Below are positions 1 through 5,177 of a stretch of 5,303 nt of DNA, piece by piece. Below the pieces are notes generated by a model. That model did no database searches. It saw only the letters and a list, made by a program, of their open reading frames with translations, and was not told where the DNA came from. Within the stretch, counting starts at the first letter, position 1, and every line of letters starts with the position of its first letter. A program made the position numbers and the translations under genes. Source of the DNA: Clostridiales bacterium (GTDB lineage: Bacteria; Bacillota; Clostridia; Saccharofermentanales; UBA5734); NCBI GenBank assembly GCA_007133255.1, contig SLMY01000111.1, forward strand, positions 1 through 5,303, given 5' to 3'.

Positions 1-1181
1 AAATACAGCTGCGCGTTTTGAGCGCCGCTCAGGCCAGGCTCAAGCGGGATCTCAATCTGGGGCTGATTCGGGTCGTAGTAGTCAACTGCCAGTAATTTAC
101 CGGCACCTTCTTGCGTCGCATGCATATTAGCCAGAATCAGTTCGCCATAATAGCGGTAACGATCGCTTTTTTGTCCCTGTTCAATATCTTTTTCATGAAT
201 CCGCAGTTTTTTTATCGCGTGATCGAGCCCCTGTGTGAGCAAACGTTCCAGGTGCTGGCGTTTCTGCCTGATGGTATTTTGGCGGTTTCGTTCCAGATAG
301 TAGCGATCCATCGCTATTGATACGCTGGGCTCACAGCGGCCGCAGGCAAAGCTTTGCAGCTGCAGCGCGTGAAAATCAATCGGTATTACCGCGTCCGGAT
401 GATCGTAATAAGTGGAAGGGAAGTAGGCCTCGGACACAATTTTCTGCATCAGATCCATCACGATCCGGTTCAGACGGCCGCGGTCAGCGTCGCTCAGTTG
501 CTCTACGCGCGAACGGCCATCGATTCCCGATCTAAACGCTGCTTCATGGCACAGCTGGGGTGAGAAACCCTGCAGCCGTTCCAGCAGCGCTTTTTCCAAT
601 GCCTTGAACTGAACAGTGGGTCCCAGCCAGTCGTCACTTTGAGCGATCTTGTCAAGCACCTGGCGCGGTGTGAGTTTATGCTGGGCAGGCGGCAGAACAT
701 ACGGCCTGGCCGGCATCACCTCGCGGACACGGCTGATCGATTCATCAATGTGCAAAATAGAGTCGATAATCACATCATCCTGGTTCAGCAGAATAATATT
801 ACTGTGCCGGCCCATTATCTCAACAACCAGGCGTTTTTCCAGCCGGTCGCCCAGTTCGTTCTGAGTCAGAAAGCGCAGATTAAAAATGCGTTCATAATCC
901 GGTGTGCTGATCTCAAGCAGCCTGGCACCGGAAAGGTGCTTTCGCAGCAGCATGCAGAACATAGGCGGCTGGCTGGGGTTAGTGCGACTTTCTTCACTCA
1001 GGTGCAGGCGCGGTGAAGAAGGATTAGCCGACAGCAGCAGCCGGACATTTTTGCTATCCTGGCGCATGATAATAAGAATATCGTGGCGGTCGGGTTGCTG
1101 TATTTTATCGACTCTGGCCTCAAGCAGCTGTTTATTCAGCTCTAGAGCCAGGGCTTTGGCGGTAATTCCATCTAATGGCAT
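1..1181 (-). CDS. rqcH: RqcH/FbpA-type NFACT protein (ribosome quality control), 5' part only
   Basis: The first 393 residues are visible; the C-terminal part runs off the left edge. In this family RqcH binds 50S subunits carrying stalled peptidyl-tRNA and directs tRNA-Ala to add C-terminal alanine tails that mark nascent chains for degradation; older names are FbpA or fibronectin-binding protein. The start MPLDGI, the PRLHL segment (58-62), the FCMLLRKHLSG block (75-85), the GRHSNIILL block (124-132) and YRYYGELILAN (342-352) are family hallmarks. NFACT-N spans about 1-165, a helix-hairpin-helix region about 168-245, and the first coiled-coil arm starts near 295. The functional Asp-Arg pair known from B. 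subtilis RqcH (97-98) appears as E97-R98. The ATG at 1179-1181 is backed by GGAGG five nt upstream. It is the last visible gene of the leftward unit. The reading frame is intact in the window. Confidence 0.93.
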   Translation of the reverse strand, partial: MPLDGITAKALALELNKQLLEARVDKIQQPDRHDILIIMRQDSKNVRLLLSANPSSPRLHLSEESRTNPSQPPMFCMLLRKHLSGARLLEISTPDYERIFNLRFLTQNELGDRLEKRLVVEIMGRHSNIILLNQDDVIIDSILHIDESISRVREVMPARPYVLPPAQHKLTPRQVLDKIAQSDDWLGPTVQFKALEKALLERLQGFSPQLCHEAAFRSGIDGRSRVEQLSDADRGRLNRIVMDLMQKIVSEAYFPSTYYDHPDAVIPIDFHALQLQSFACGRCEPSVSIAMDRYYLERNRQNTIRQKRQHLERLLTQGLDHAIKKLRIHEKDIEQGQKSDRYRYYGELILANMHATQEGAGKLLAVDYYDPNQPQIEIPLEPGLSGAQNAQLY

Positions 1182-1186
1182 AGGGT

Positions 1187-1191
1187 CCTCC
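1187..1191 (-). promoter_or_regulatory. Shine-Dalgarno of rqcH
   Basis: GGAGG on the minus strand lies 5 nt upstream of the ATG at 1181. It fixes the start at the MPLDGI residues expected for the family. The 53-nt gap to the previous gene shows no terminator hairpin, so the gene is probably co-transcribed with its upstream neighbours. Confidence 0.8.
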
Positions 1192-1234
1192 AGATTCTGA
1201 TCTGTAACGATAAGATGCTAATGGATAAGCAGGG

Positions 1235-1522
1235 TTATTTTTTAATCAGGAAACGAAGCCAGAAAAAAGCGGCGACAGCTACCAGCTCAATACCAACCAA
1301 GGTGAAAAAAAAGTCAAAATCATTCTGGCTGATCAGAAGATTAAGCGCTATCACCAGTGCCAGGCCCGCAGCGACCAAAAACAAACGGCCAAAGAAGGTC
1401 ATGCTGATCAGGGCCGCGAGGTTACTTAGAAAACCCGAACCGGCTTTTTTCCGCCGTGATCGGGTTTTGGGTCTGTTTTCGGTTTTAGGGGCTGTTGTCT
1501 GCGTCTTTTTACGTGCCGGCAT
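1235..1522 (-). CDS. Small two-helix membrane protein, unknown function
   Basis: This 95-residue protein is not one I recognise. The N-terminus (about 1-28) is strongly basic, with 11 Lys/Arg against one Glu, and has a low-complexity K/R/T/P composition. Two hydrophobic stretches follow at about 45-65 and 70-89, separated by a short SQNDFD turn, and it ends in Lys-Lys. The positive-inside rule suggests both ends are cytoplasmic with a short external turn. Its AAGGA Shine-Dalgarno (1531-1535) overlaps the TAA stop of the upstream PRPP synthetase gene and lies 8 nt from the ATG, which indicates translational coupling. The gap to that gene is only 11 nt. The basic tail could bind RNA, ribosomes or lipid head groups, but nothing in the sequence decides this. 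The antisense 133-residue frame over the same region was judged a shadow. Confidence 0.75.
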   Translation of the reverse strand: MPARKKTQTTAPKTENRPKTRSRRKKAGSGFLSNLAALISMTFFGRLFLVAAGLALVIALNLLISQNDFDFFFTLVGIELVAVAAFFWLRFLIKK

Positions 1523-1533
1523 ATTTAATATCC

Positions 1534-2748
1534 TTACTGGCTGCGAACCTTCTCAAGCAATTTGCGAATTTTCTCGGTTGGATCGATCAGGGCCGACAAA
1601 GAGGCGTCGTGGTTAATCGCGTCGACCAACAGGGCGACAAATTTCGCCATGCTGACATCGGTAAACCAGGGAGCTTCCAGCAGCTCAGGCCGGCGGTAGA
1701 TAAGATTTGTCGCGAACACTCTGTCAAAAAGGCCTTCTTCATATGCCTTGTCAAACGCTTCCAGGCCATCTGTGAACAGGCCGAAGGTAACAGCGCTGAA
1801 GATCCGGTTCGCCTTGCGGCTTTTCAGTTCACGGGCAAGATCGAGCATGGAATCACCGGAAGAGATCATATCGTCGATAATCAGCAGATCAAGCCCTTCA
1901 ACAGATTCACCCAGGAACTCGTGAGCGATAATCGGGTTGCGGCCATTGACGATCTGCGTATAGTCGCGGCGTTTATAAAAAGTTCCCAGGGGGACACCCA
2001 GCATTGACGCGAAATACATGGCTCGTGAGATAGCGCCTTCATCGGGACTGACAACCATCAGCTTGCCGCCGCTGATATCCAGGTCTGGAGTGGTGTTGAT
2101 CAGCGATTTAATCAGCTGGTAGGTGGAAGGGATGTTCTCGAAGCCGCCGGTTGGGATGGCGTTGGCGACCCGCTCATCATGGGCATCGAACGTGATAATG
2201 TTTTTAACACCCAGATCGTACAATTCTTCGAGCATGTGGGCACAGTCGAGAGATTCACGGCTGCTTCGTTTATGCTGTCTGCTTTCATACAAAAACGGCA
2301 TAATCACGTTAATCCGGCGGGCTTTGCCGCTGATTGCCAATATCACGCGTTTTAAATCCTGGTAATGATCGTCGGGACTCATGTGATTGGTCAAACCAAA
2401 CATCTTATAGGTACAGGAAAAATTAGTGATGTCTGAGATAATGAAGATATCATGACCGCGGACGGTACTGTTGATCATCGCTTTGCCTTCACCGGATGAG
2501 AACCGGATGTTCTCAATCGATATACGATAGTCCTGGCGCATAAAGCCTGGATAGACTTCTTCATCATGGGGACTGATCTCGCGGTACTCAGTTCGGCGGC
2601 GGAAAAGAAAATCGTTAACTAGCTTGGTAAATTCCTGACTCCCGGTCAGTGGAATAATGCCAATGGGGCCAACCGGTGCCATTGGGTTATTGCCGTATTG
2701 TTTATAAATATAGTAGTTGCGATCATCAGGTGCCTGAAATTGCAGCAT
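1534..2748 (-). CDS. prs: Ribose-phosphate pyrophosphokinase, long clostridial type (paralogue B)
   Basis: This 404-residue protein should make PRPP from ribose 5-phosphate and ATP in the cytoplasm. It belongs to the long PRPP-synthetase family rather than the ~315-residue B. subtilis form. Visible motifs are RFSSGEGK (82-89, counterpart of the RFSDGE segment), VRGHD (96-100), the RQH segment with RESLDCA (157-170), ITFDAHD (185-191, with the conserved His), SPDEGAISRA (234-243), the flexible catalytic loop KRRDY (259-263) followed by NGRNP, and the PRPP loop IIDDMISSGDS (290-300). All key positions look intact, so this is the better candidate for the active enzyme of the pair. The N-terminus carries a NYYIYKQYG segment shared with paralogue A. 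The start is supported by AAGGAGG 10 nt upstream. It is second in the leftward unit, 134 nt after paralogue A. Confidence 0.94.
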   Translation of the reverse strand: MLQFQAPDDRNYYIYKQYGNNPMAPVGPIGIIPLTGSQEFTKLVNDFLFRRRTEYREISPHDEEVYPGFMRQDYRISIENIRFSSGEGKAMINSTVRGHDIFIISDITNFSCTYKMFGLTNHMSPDDHYQDLKRVILAISGKARRINVIMPFLYESRQHKRSSRESLDCAHMLEELYDLGVKNIITFDAHDERVANAIPTGGFENIPSTYQLIKSLINTTPDLDISGGKLMVVSPDEGAISRAMYFASMLGVPLGTFYKRRDYTQIVNGRNPIIAHEFLGESVEGLDLLIIDDMISSGDSMLDLARELKSRKANRIFSAVTFGLFTDGLEAFDKAYEEGLFDRVFATNLIYRRPELLEAPWFTDVSMAKFVALLVDAINHDASLSALIDPTEKIRKLLEKVRSQ

Positions 2749-2758
2749 AAGGTTGATT

Positions 2759-2765
2759 CCTCCTT
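2759..2765 (-). promoter_or_regulatory. Shine-Dalgarno of prs paralogue B
   Basis: AAGGAGG is a full-strength site 10 nt from the ATG at 2748, slightly farther than the 5-8 nt seen for the other genes here. A second AAGGAG lies upstream at 2775-2780 without a start codon at a usable distance. Confidence 0.75.
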
Positions 2766-2798
2766 GAAAGGGTACTCCTTGAGTTATCTTTGAAGCCT

Positions 2799-2816
2799 GG
2801 TCCGATCGTCGGGACC
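2799..2816 (-). other. Hairpin in the prs intergenic spacer
   Basis: On the minus strand the 18-nt segment GGTCCCGACGATCGGACC can form either a 5-bp GGTCC/GGACC stem or a 3+4 bp stem with one bulged C and a CGA triloop. It overlaps the second CCGGCAGGT repeat. No run of T follows, so it does not look like an intrinsic terminator. It could act as a processing or stability element between the paralogues. Confidence 0.35.
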
Positions 2817-2858
2817 TGCCGGTTAAAGGTCAGGGTTATTCGTATATGAACCTGCCGG
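2814..2858 (-). repeat. 9-bp direct repeat pair CCGGCAGGT
   Basis: Perfect copies lie at 2850-2858 and 2814-2822, with start points 36 bp apart in the spacer between the prs genes. They may be a binding-site pair, a remnant of the gene duplication, or chance. Confidence 0.4.
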
Positions 2859-2882
2859 ATCAGTGTTGTCCACTCAGTTTGG

Positions 2883-4100
2883 TCAGCCCAGGCGGCGTTT
2901 GTAGTATTCAACCAGTTTTTGGATCTTCTCGGTGGGTGAGATCAGCTTTGACAGCGAGGCGTCGTGGTTAATCGCGTCAATCAGCAGTCCGACAAAGCGC
3001 GAGACATTGGCTTCAACAAACCAGGGCGCTGACAGCAGTTCCTGAGGCCGGTAAATAAGGTTTGTCGCTATAATCCGGTCGATCAGGCCTTCATTATGCG
3101 CCTGGTGGAAGCGATTGAGTCCCGAGGTAAACTGAGCGAAGGTGACGGCGGCGAAAATACGCCGGGCGCCGCGGGCTTTAAGATCACTGGCGACTCTTAG
3201 AACCGTCTGGCCGCTGACAATCATATCATCAATAATCAGGATGTCAAGACCGTGGACATCATCGCCGAGAAAGGCCTGGCCTACAATTGGGTAACTTCCT
3301 TCTACGGTTGTCTGGTAGTCGCGCTTGCGGTAGAACGTGCCCAGCGGCACTTCCAGCATGGACGCGTAATACATAGCCCGGGAGATACCCGTTTCATCCG
3401 GACTGACAACCATGAAATGGTCTTTATCAAGTTTCAGATCATCGATCGCGTGAATCATCGCCTCAATAATTTGGTAAGAGGAGGGAATATTTTCAAAACC
3501 TTTTGCCGGCACCGCGTTCGCGACCCGGCCGTCATGCGCGTCGAACGTGATCAGGTTCTTGACACCAAGGCTGAACAGATGTTTCAGCATGGCGGCGCAG
3601 TCGAGTGACTCTCGGGTTGTGCGGCGGTACTGGCGGCTCTCGTATAAATAAGGCATAATCAGGTTAACTCGCCTGGCATGACCGGTCACGGCCAGTATGA
3701 TGCGCAGCAGATCCTGGTAATGATCGTCCGGGCTCATGGTCACTTCTTCACTGAATCGGTTATACAGGCTGCTGCGGTTCAGGACGTCGGTAATAATAAA
3801 CAGGTCATGTCCGCGCACAGACTGATTAATAATCGCTTTGCCTTCACCAGATGTAAACCGTGGTGTGCTGACAGCGATCCGGTAATCCGACCGCATGAAA
3901 CCGGGCAGCTGACTGAGCTCAGGATGACTGGTTATATAGTTAGAGCGGCGATTACGGAGAAAGAAGTTGACGGAGTCAGAAAAATCACTGGCCAGATTAT
4001 GGGCGATCAGTCCGATCGGGCCAATCGGCTGCATGGTGTTGTCACCATATTGATTATAGATATAATAGTTCTTGTCATCTTTATGACTTTTATCGGTCAT
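2883..4100 (-). CDS. prs: Ribose-phosphate pyrophosphokinase-like protein (paralogue A), divergent catalytic loop
   Basis: This 405-residue protein aligns with paralogue B over its whole length with one single-residue gap near the N-terminus; more than half of positions look identical by eye. Shared motifs are NYYIYNQYG (11-19), RFTSGEGK (81-88), VRGHD (95-99), RESLDCA (163-169), ITFDAHD (184-190), SPDETGISRA (233-242) and the PRPP loop IIDDMIVSGQT (289-299), which still fits the phosphoribosyltransferase signature. The flexible loop differs: R258-K259-R260 replaces the K-R-R of B, so the position matching Lys197 of B. subtilis Prs is Arg. The following EGSYPIVGQAF departs from NGRNPIIAHEF, and RQY (156-158) replaces RQH. 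It may be active with altered kinetics or a regulatory partner of B. The start is supported by GGAGG 7 nt upstream, and a strong promoter lies just before it. Confidence 0.9.
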   Translation of the reverse strand: MTDKSHKDDKNYYIYNQYGDNTMQPIGPIGLIAHNLASDFSDSVNFFLRNRRSNYITSHPELSQLPGFMRSDYRIAVSTPRFTSGEGKAIINQSVRGHDLFIITDVLNRSSLYNRFSEEVTMSPDDHYQDLLRIILAVTGHARRVNLIMPYLYESRQYRRTTRESLDCAAMLKHLFSLGVKNLITFDAHDGRVANAVPAKGFENIPSSYQIIEAMIHAIDDLKLDKDHFMVVSPDETGISRAMYYASMLEVPLGTFYRKRDYQTTVEGSYPIVGQAFLGDDVHGLDILIIDDMIVSGQTVLRVASDLKARGARRIFAAVTFAQFTSGLNRFHQAHNEGLIDRIIATNLIYRPQELLSAPWFVEANVSRFVGLLIDAINHDASLSKLISPTEKIQKLVEYYKRRLG

Positions 4101-4107
4101 GAAATGC

Positions 4108-4112
4108 CCTCC
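4108..4112 (-). promoter_or_regulatory. Shine-Dalgarno of prs paralogue A
   Basis: GGAGG sits 7 nt upstream of the ATG at 4100 and confirms the start. It lies inside the possible 5-codon upstream frame (ATG at 4114-4112) whose stop overlaps the prs start. Confidence 0.8.
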
Positions 4113-4116
4113 ATGG

Positions 4117-4135
4117 AATAAGCCCTTTGCTTATT
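4117..4135 (-). promoter_or_regulatory. Perfect 7-bp inverted repeat over the predicted transcription start
   Basis: AATAAGC and GCTTATT flank a 5-nt spacer (AAAGG on the minus strand). With the -10 at 4140-4145, the start would fall near 4133, so the dyad covers roughly -2 to +17. It could be a repressor operator, or a 5'-terminal mRNA hairpin that shields the transcript. It does not resemble the B. subtilis PurBox. Confidence 0.5.
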
Positions 4136-4139
4136 GTTC

Positions 4140-4168
4140 ATTATAACGGATATTACGGGGTGTGTGAA
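4140..4168 (-). promoter_or_regulatory. Sigma-A (sigma-70) type promoter for the leftward prs operon
   Basis: On the minus strand, TTCACA (4168-4163, five of six to consensus) and TATAAT (4145-4140, six of six) are separated by exactly 17 bp. The predicted start near 4133 gives a 5' leader of about 33 nt ahead of paralogue A. No other -35/-10 pair in the window is nearly as good. This implies strong basal transcription unless it is repressed. Confidence 0.85.
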
Positions 4169-4171
4169 CAG

Positions 4172-4186
4172 CTGGCAGGGTGTCAG
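4172..4186. promoter_or_regulatory. Imperfect dyad just upstream of the prs -35
   Basis: CTGGCA-GGG-TGTCAG is a 6-bp-arm inverted repeat with one mismatch. It starts 4 bp upstream of the -35 box, within the divergent control region. The position suits an activator or repressor site, but the length is modest and chance is possible. Confidence 0.25.
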
Positions 4187-4257
4187 ATGCGATAAAGAAG
4201 CATCAAGCAAGCAGGGGTTACTTGTACGATAAGGCCATCGGCAGTTGCTTATGATGA

Positions 4258-4270
4258 CCGGCACGGCCGG
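4258..4270 (+). other. GC-rich hairpin in the engB leader
   Basis: CCGGC-ACG-GCCGG forms a perfect 5-bp all-G/C stem with a 3-nt loop. It ends just before the purine-rich engB ribosome-binding region (about 4271-4284). It may tune translation initiation if transcription starts upstream of it. I found no convincing engB promoter in 4146-4257. Confidence 0.3.
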
Positions 4271-4290
4271 GAAGAGGAAAGAGGCGTAAA

Positions 4291-4899
4291 ATGGCAGTTA
4301 ATTTTAGAAAAACGGCGTTTACAGGCGTGGCAGCCAAACTGGAGCAGTGTCCGCCGCCGGATTTACCGGAGATAGTGATGTCAGGACGTTCGAACGTCGG
4401 TAAGTCCAGTTTGATCAACGCGCTGGCAGACAATAAAAAATTGGCTAAAATCAGTCAGACGCCAGGTAAAACCAGGCTGGTTATCTATTTTAACGTGGAC
4501 AATCAGCTGCTGCTGACCGATCTTCCGGGCTATGGCTACGCGAAGGTATCGCAAATCGAGAAGGAGCGGTACTCTAAACTGGCTGACCAGTATCTGCATA
4601 GTGACCGGCCGATCTGTATGGTTCTGCATCTGCTGGATATCCGCCATAAACCGAACCAGCACGATATCCAGATGATCGCCTGGCTGGTGGAATCGGGTCT
4701 GCCTTGGCAAATAGTACTGACCAAAGTTGATAAACTGAGTCGGACACAAGCGCAAAAACAACGCCAGGAAATCGCAAAGTTTCTGGGTATTGATGATCTG
4801 TCACACCTTAATCTCGTTTCGACGACAAAAAAACAAGGGCTTACCGAGCTGCGTGAGCTGATCGCTGCCCGGGTAGGTGAGTCGGTCGCTGATATGTGA
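4291..4899 (+). CDS. engB: Ribosome biogenesis GTP-binding protein EngB/YsxC (YihA)
   Basis: This 202-residue protein has the usual size for the EngB/YsxC family of TRAFAC GTPases, cytoplasmic factors for late 50S subunit assembly that are essential in several bacteria. All nucleotide-binding motifs are visible: G1 GRSNVGKSS (32-40), the switch I segment SQTPGKTR (55-62), G3 DLPGYGYA (77-84), G4 TKVD (144-147) and a G5 region STTKKQG (177-183). The LLDIRHKPNQHD stretch (114-125) is also typical. The N-terminal FRKTAFTGVAAKLEQCP and the LPEIVMSGRSNVGKS lead-in match the family's start. ATG 4291 follows GAGG (4281-4284) by 6 nt. It is transcribed away from the prs operon across a 190-bp shared region. 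In many Firmicutes this gene follows lon, and no lon is seen here. Confidence 0.97.
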   Translation: MAVNFRKTAFTGVAAKLEQCPPPDLPEIVMSGRSNVGKSSLINALADNKKLAKISQTPGKTRLVIYFNVDNQLLLTDLPGYGYAKVSQIEKERYSKLADQYLHSDRPICMVLHLLDIRHKPNQHDIQMIAWLVESGLPWQIVLTKVDKLSRTQAQKQRQEIAKFLGIDDLSHLNLVSTTKKQGLTELRELIAARVGESVADM

Positions 4900-4925
4900 C
4901 CGCGTGTTTTTGTCACCTCTTTTTG
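4896..4925 (+). terminator. Possible weak terminator after engB
   Basis: GTGAC (4896-4900, overlapping the engB TGA) can pair with GTCAC (4912-4916) over an 11-nt loop, followed by a T-rich tract CTCTTTTT. The stem is only 5 bp and the loop is long, so it would be a poor terminator. It is listed because it is the best candidate at this gene end. Confidence 0.25.
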
Positions 4926-5177
4926 TGCTTGAAACACATTTTTTATGCTGATTCAGTATTCTGGCCAATCCTGTTTAAATAGGCCGGCGCTGATTCTTTC
5001 TGCTTGTTTTTAAACGGTCTATCTGTTATTGAACGGTTCTGTCTGCTTTTGTCGCAGGTTACGCCGACCTGGTTGTCTGTTCATCCGTTAAGCTGATACA
5101 GAAGACTCACCACAGGATTGCCGCCTTGACGCGAAGATGGTGAGCTATTTCAGGATGAAAACGGCAGGATACAGCTC
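4900..5177. other. 278-nt stretch without a recognisable gene
   Basis: The segment is pyrimidine-rich on the plus strand in its first half. I see a small hairpin CAGGT-TACGCCG-ACCTG (5055-5071), two imperfect copies of an AACGGT(T)CTnTCTG element starting near 5013 and 5032, a 6-bp inverted repeat TGAGCT/AGCTCA (5141-5146 and 5173-5178) flanking the ribosome-binding site of the next ORF, and two CAGGAT copies. No promoter pair, T-box, riboswitch core or tRNA was recognised. It may be the leader of the downstream ORF. Confidence 0.4.

Larger units (their letters stand above)
2749..2882 (-). promoter_or_regulatory. Structured spacer between the two prs genes
   Basis: This 134-nt gap is much longer than the other in-operon gap of 11 nt. 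Read on the minus strand it holds a 9-bp direct repeat CCGGCAGGT (2850-2858 and 2814-2822, 36 bp apart), a hairpin at 2799-2816, two AAGGAG copies (2775-2780 and 2759-2765) and no U-tract after the hairpin. A weak -35-like TGGACA occurs near the 5' end but has no well-spaced -10. I read it as an internal mRNA control or processing region, not a terminator. Confidence 0.45.

Noticed and set aside
639..1016. Plus-strand 125-residue open frame opposite rqcH
   Set aside because: The minus strand encodes continuous RqcH sequence through this region, so this is a shadow.
1215..1616. Plus-strand 133-residue basic open frame
   Set aside because: It runs opposite the two-helix membrane protein gene and into prs B. 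The minus-strand frame has a good ribosome-binding site, operon spacing and membrane helices, so it is preferred.
1495..2007. Plus-strand 170-residue open frame opposite prs paralogue B
   Set aside because: It is antisense to a clear PRPP synthetase reading frame with intact motifs and has no convincing ribosome-binding site or family features.
2799..2816. Hairpin as an intrinsic terminator between prs A and prs B
   Set aside because: No T-tract follows it on the minus strand, and no convincing promoter lies downstream for gene B.
2726..2911. Minus-strand 61-residue open frame bridging the two prs genes
   Set aside because: It overlaps both prs ends out of frame, has no good ribosome-binding site and shows no recognisable features.
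3252..4121. Plus-strand open frames of 118 and 147 residues opposite prs paralogue A
   Set aside because: Both mirror the coding strand of a well-supported gene; their residues show no domain pattern.
4186..4290. T-box or riboswitch leader for engB
   Set aside because: No T-box core or other known aptamer core was recognised; the short dyads here are each only about 5 bp.
4381..4937. Minus-strand open frames opposite engB
   Set aside because: They are antisense to a GTPase with all G motifs intact.
4880..5112. 8-bp inverted repeat GGTGAGTC (about 4877) and GACTCACC (about 5104)
   Set aside because: The arms are more than 200 bp apart with no element or terminal features between them, so this is probably chance.
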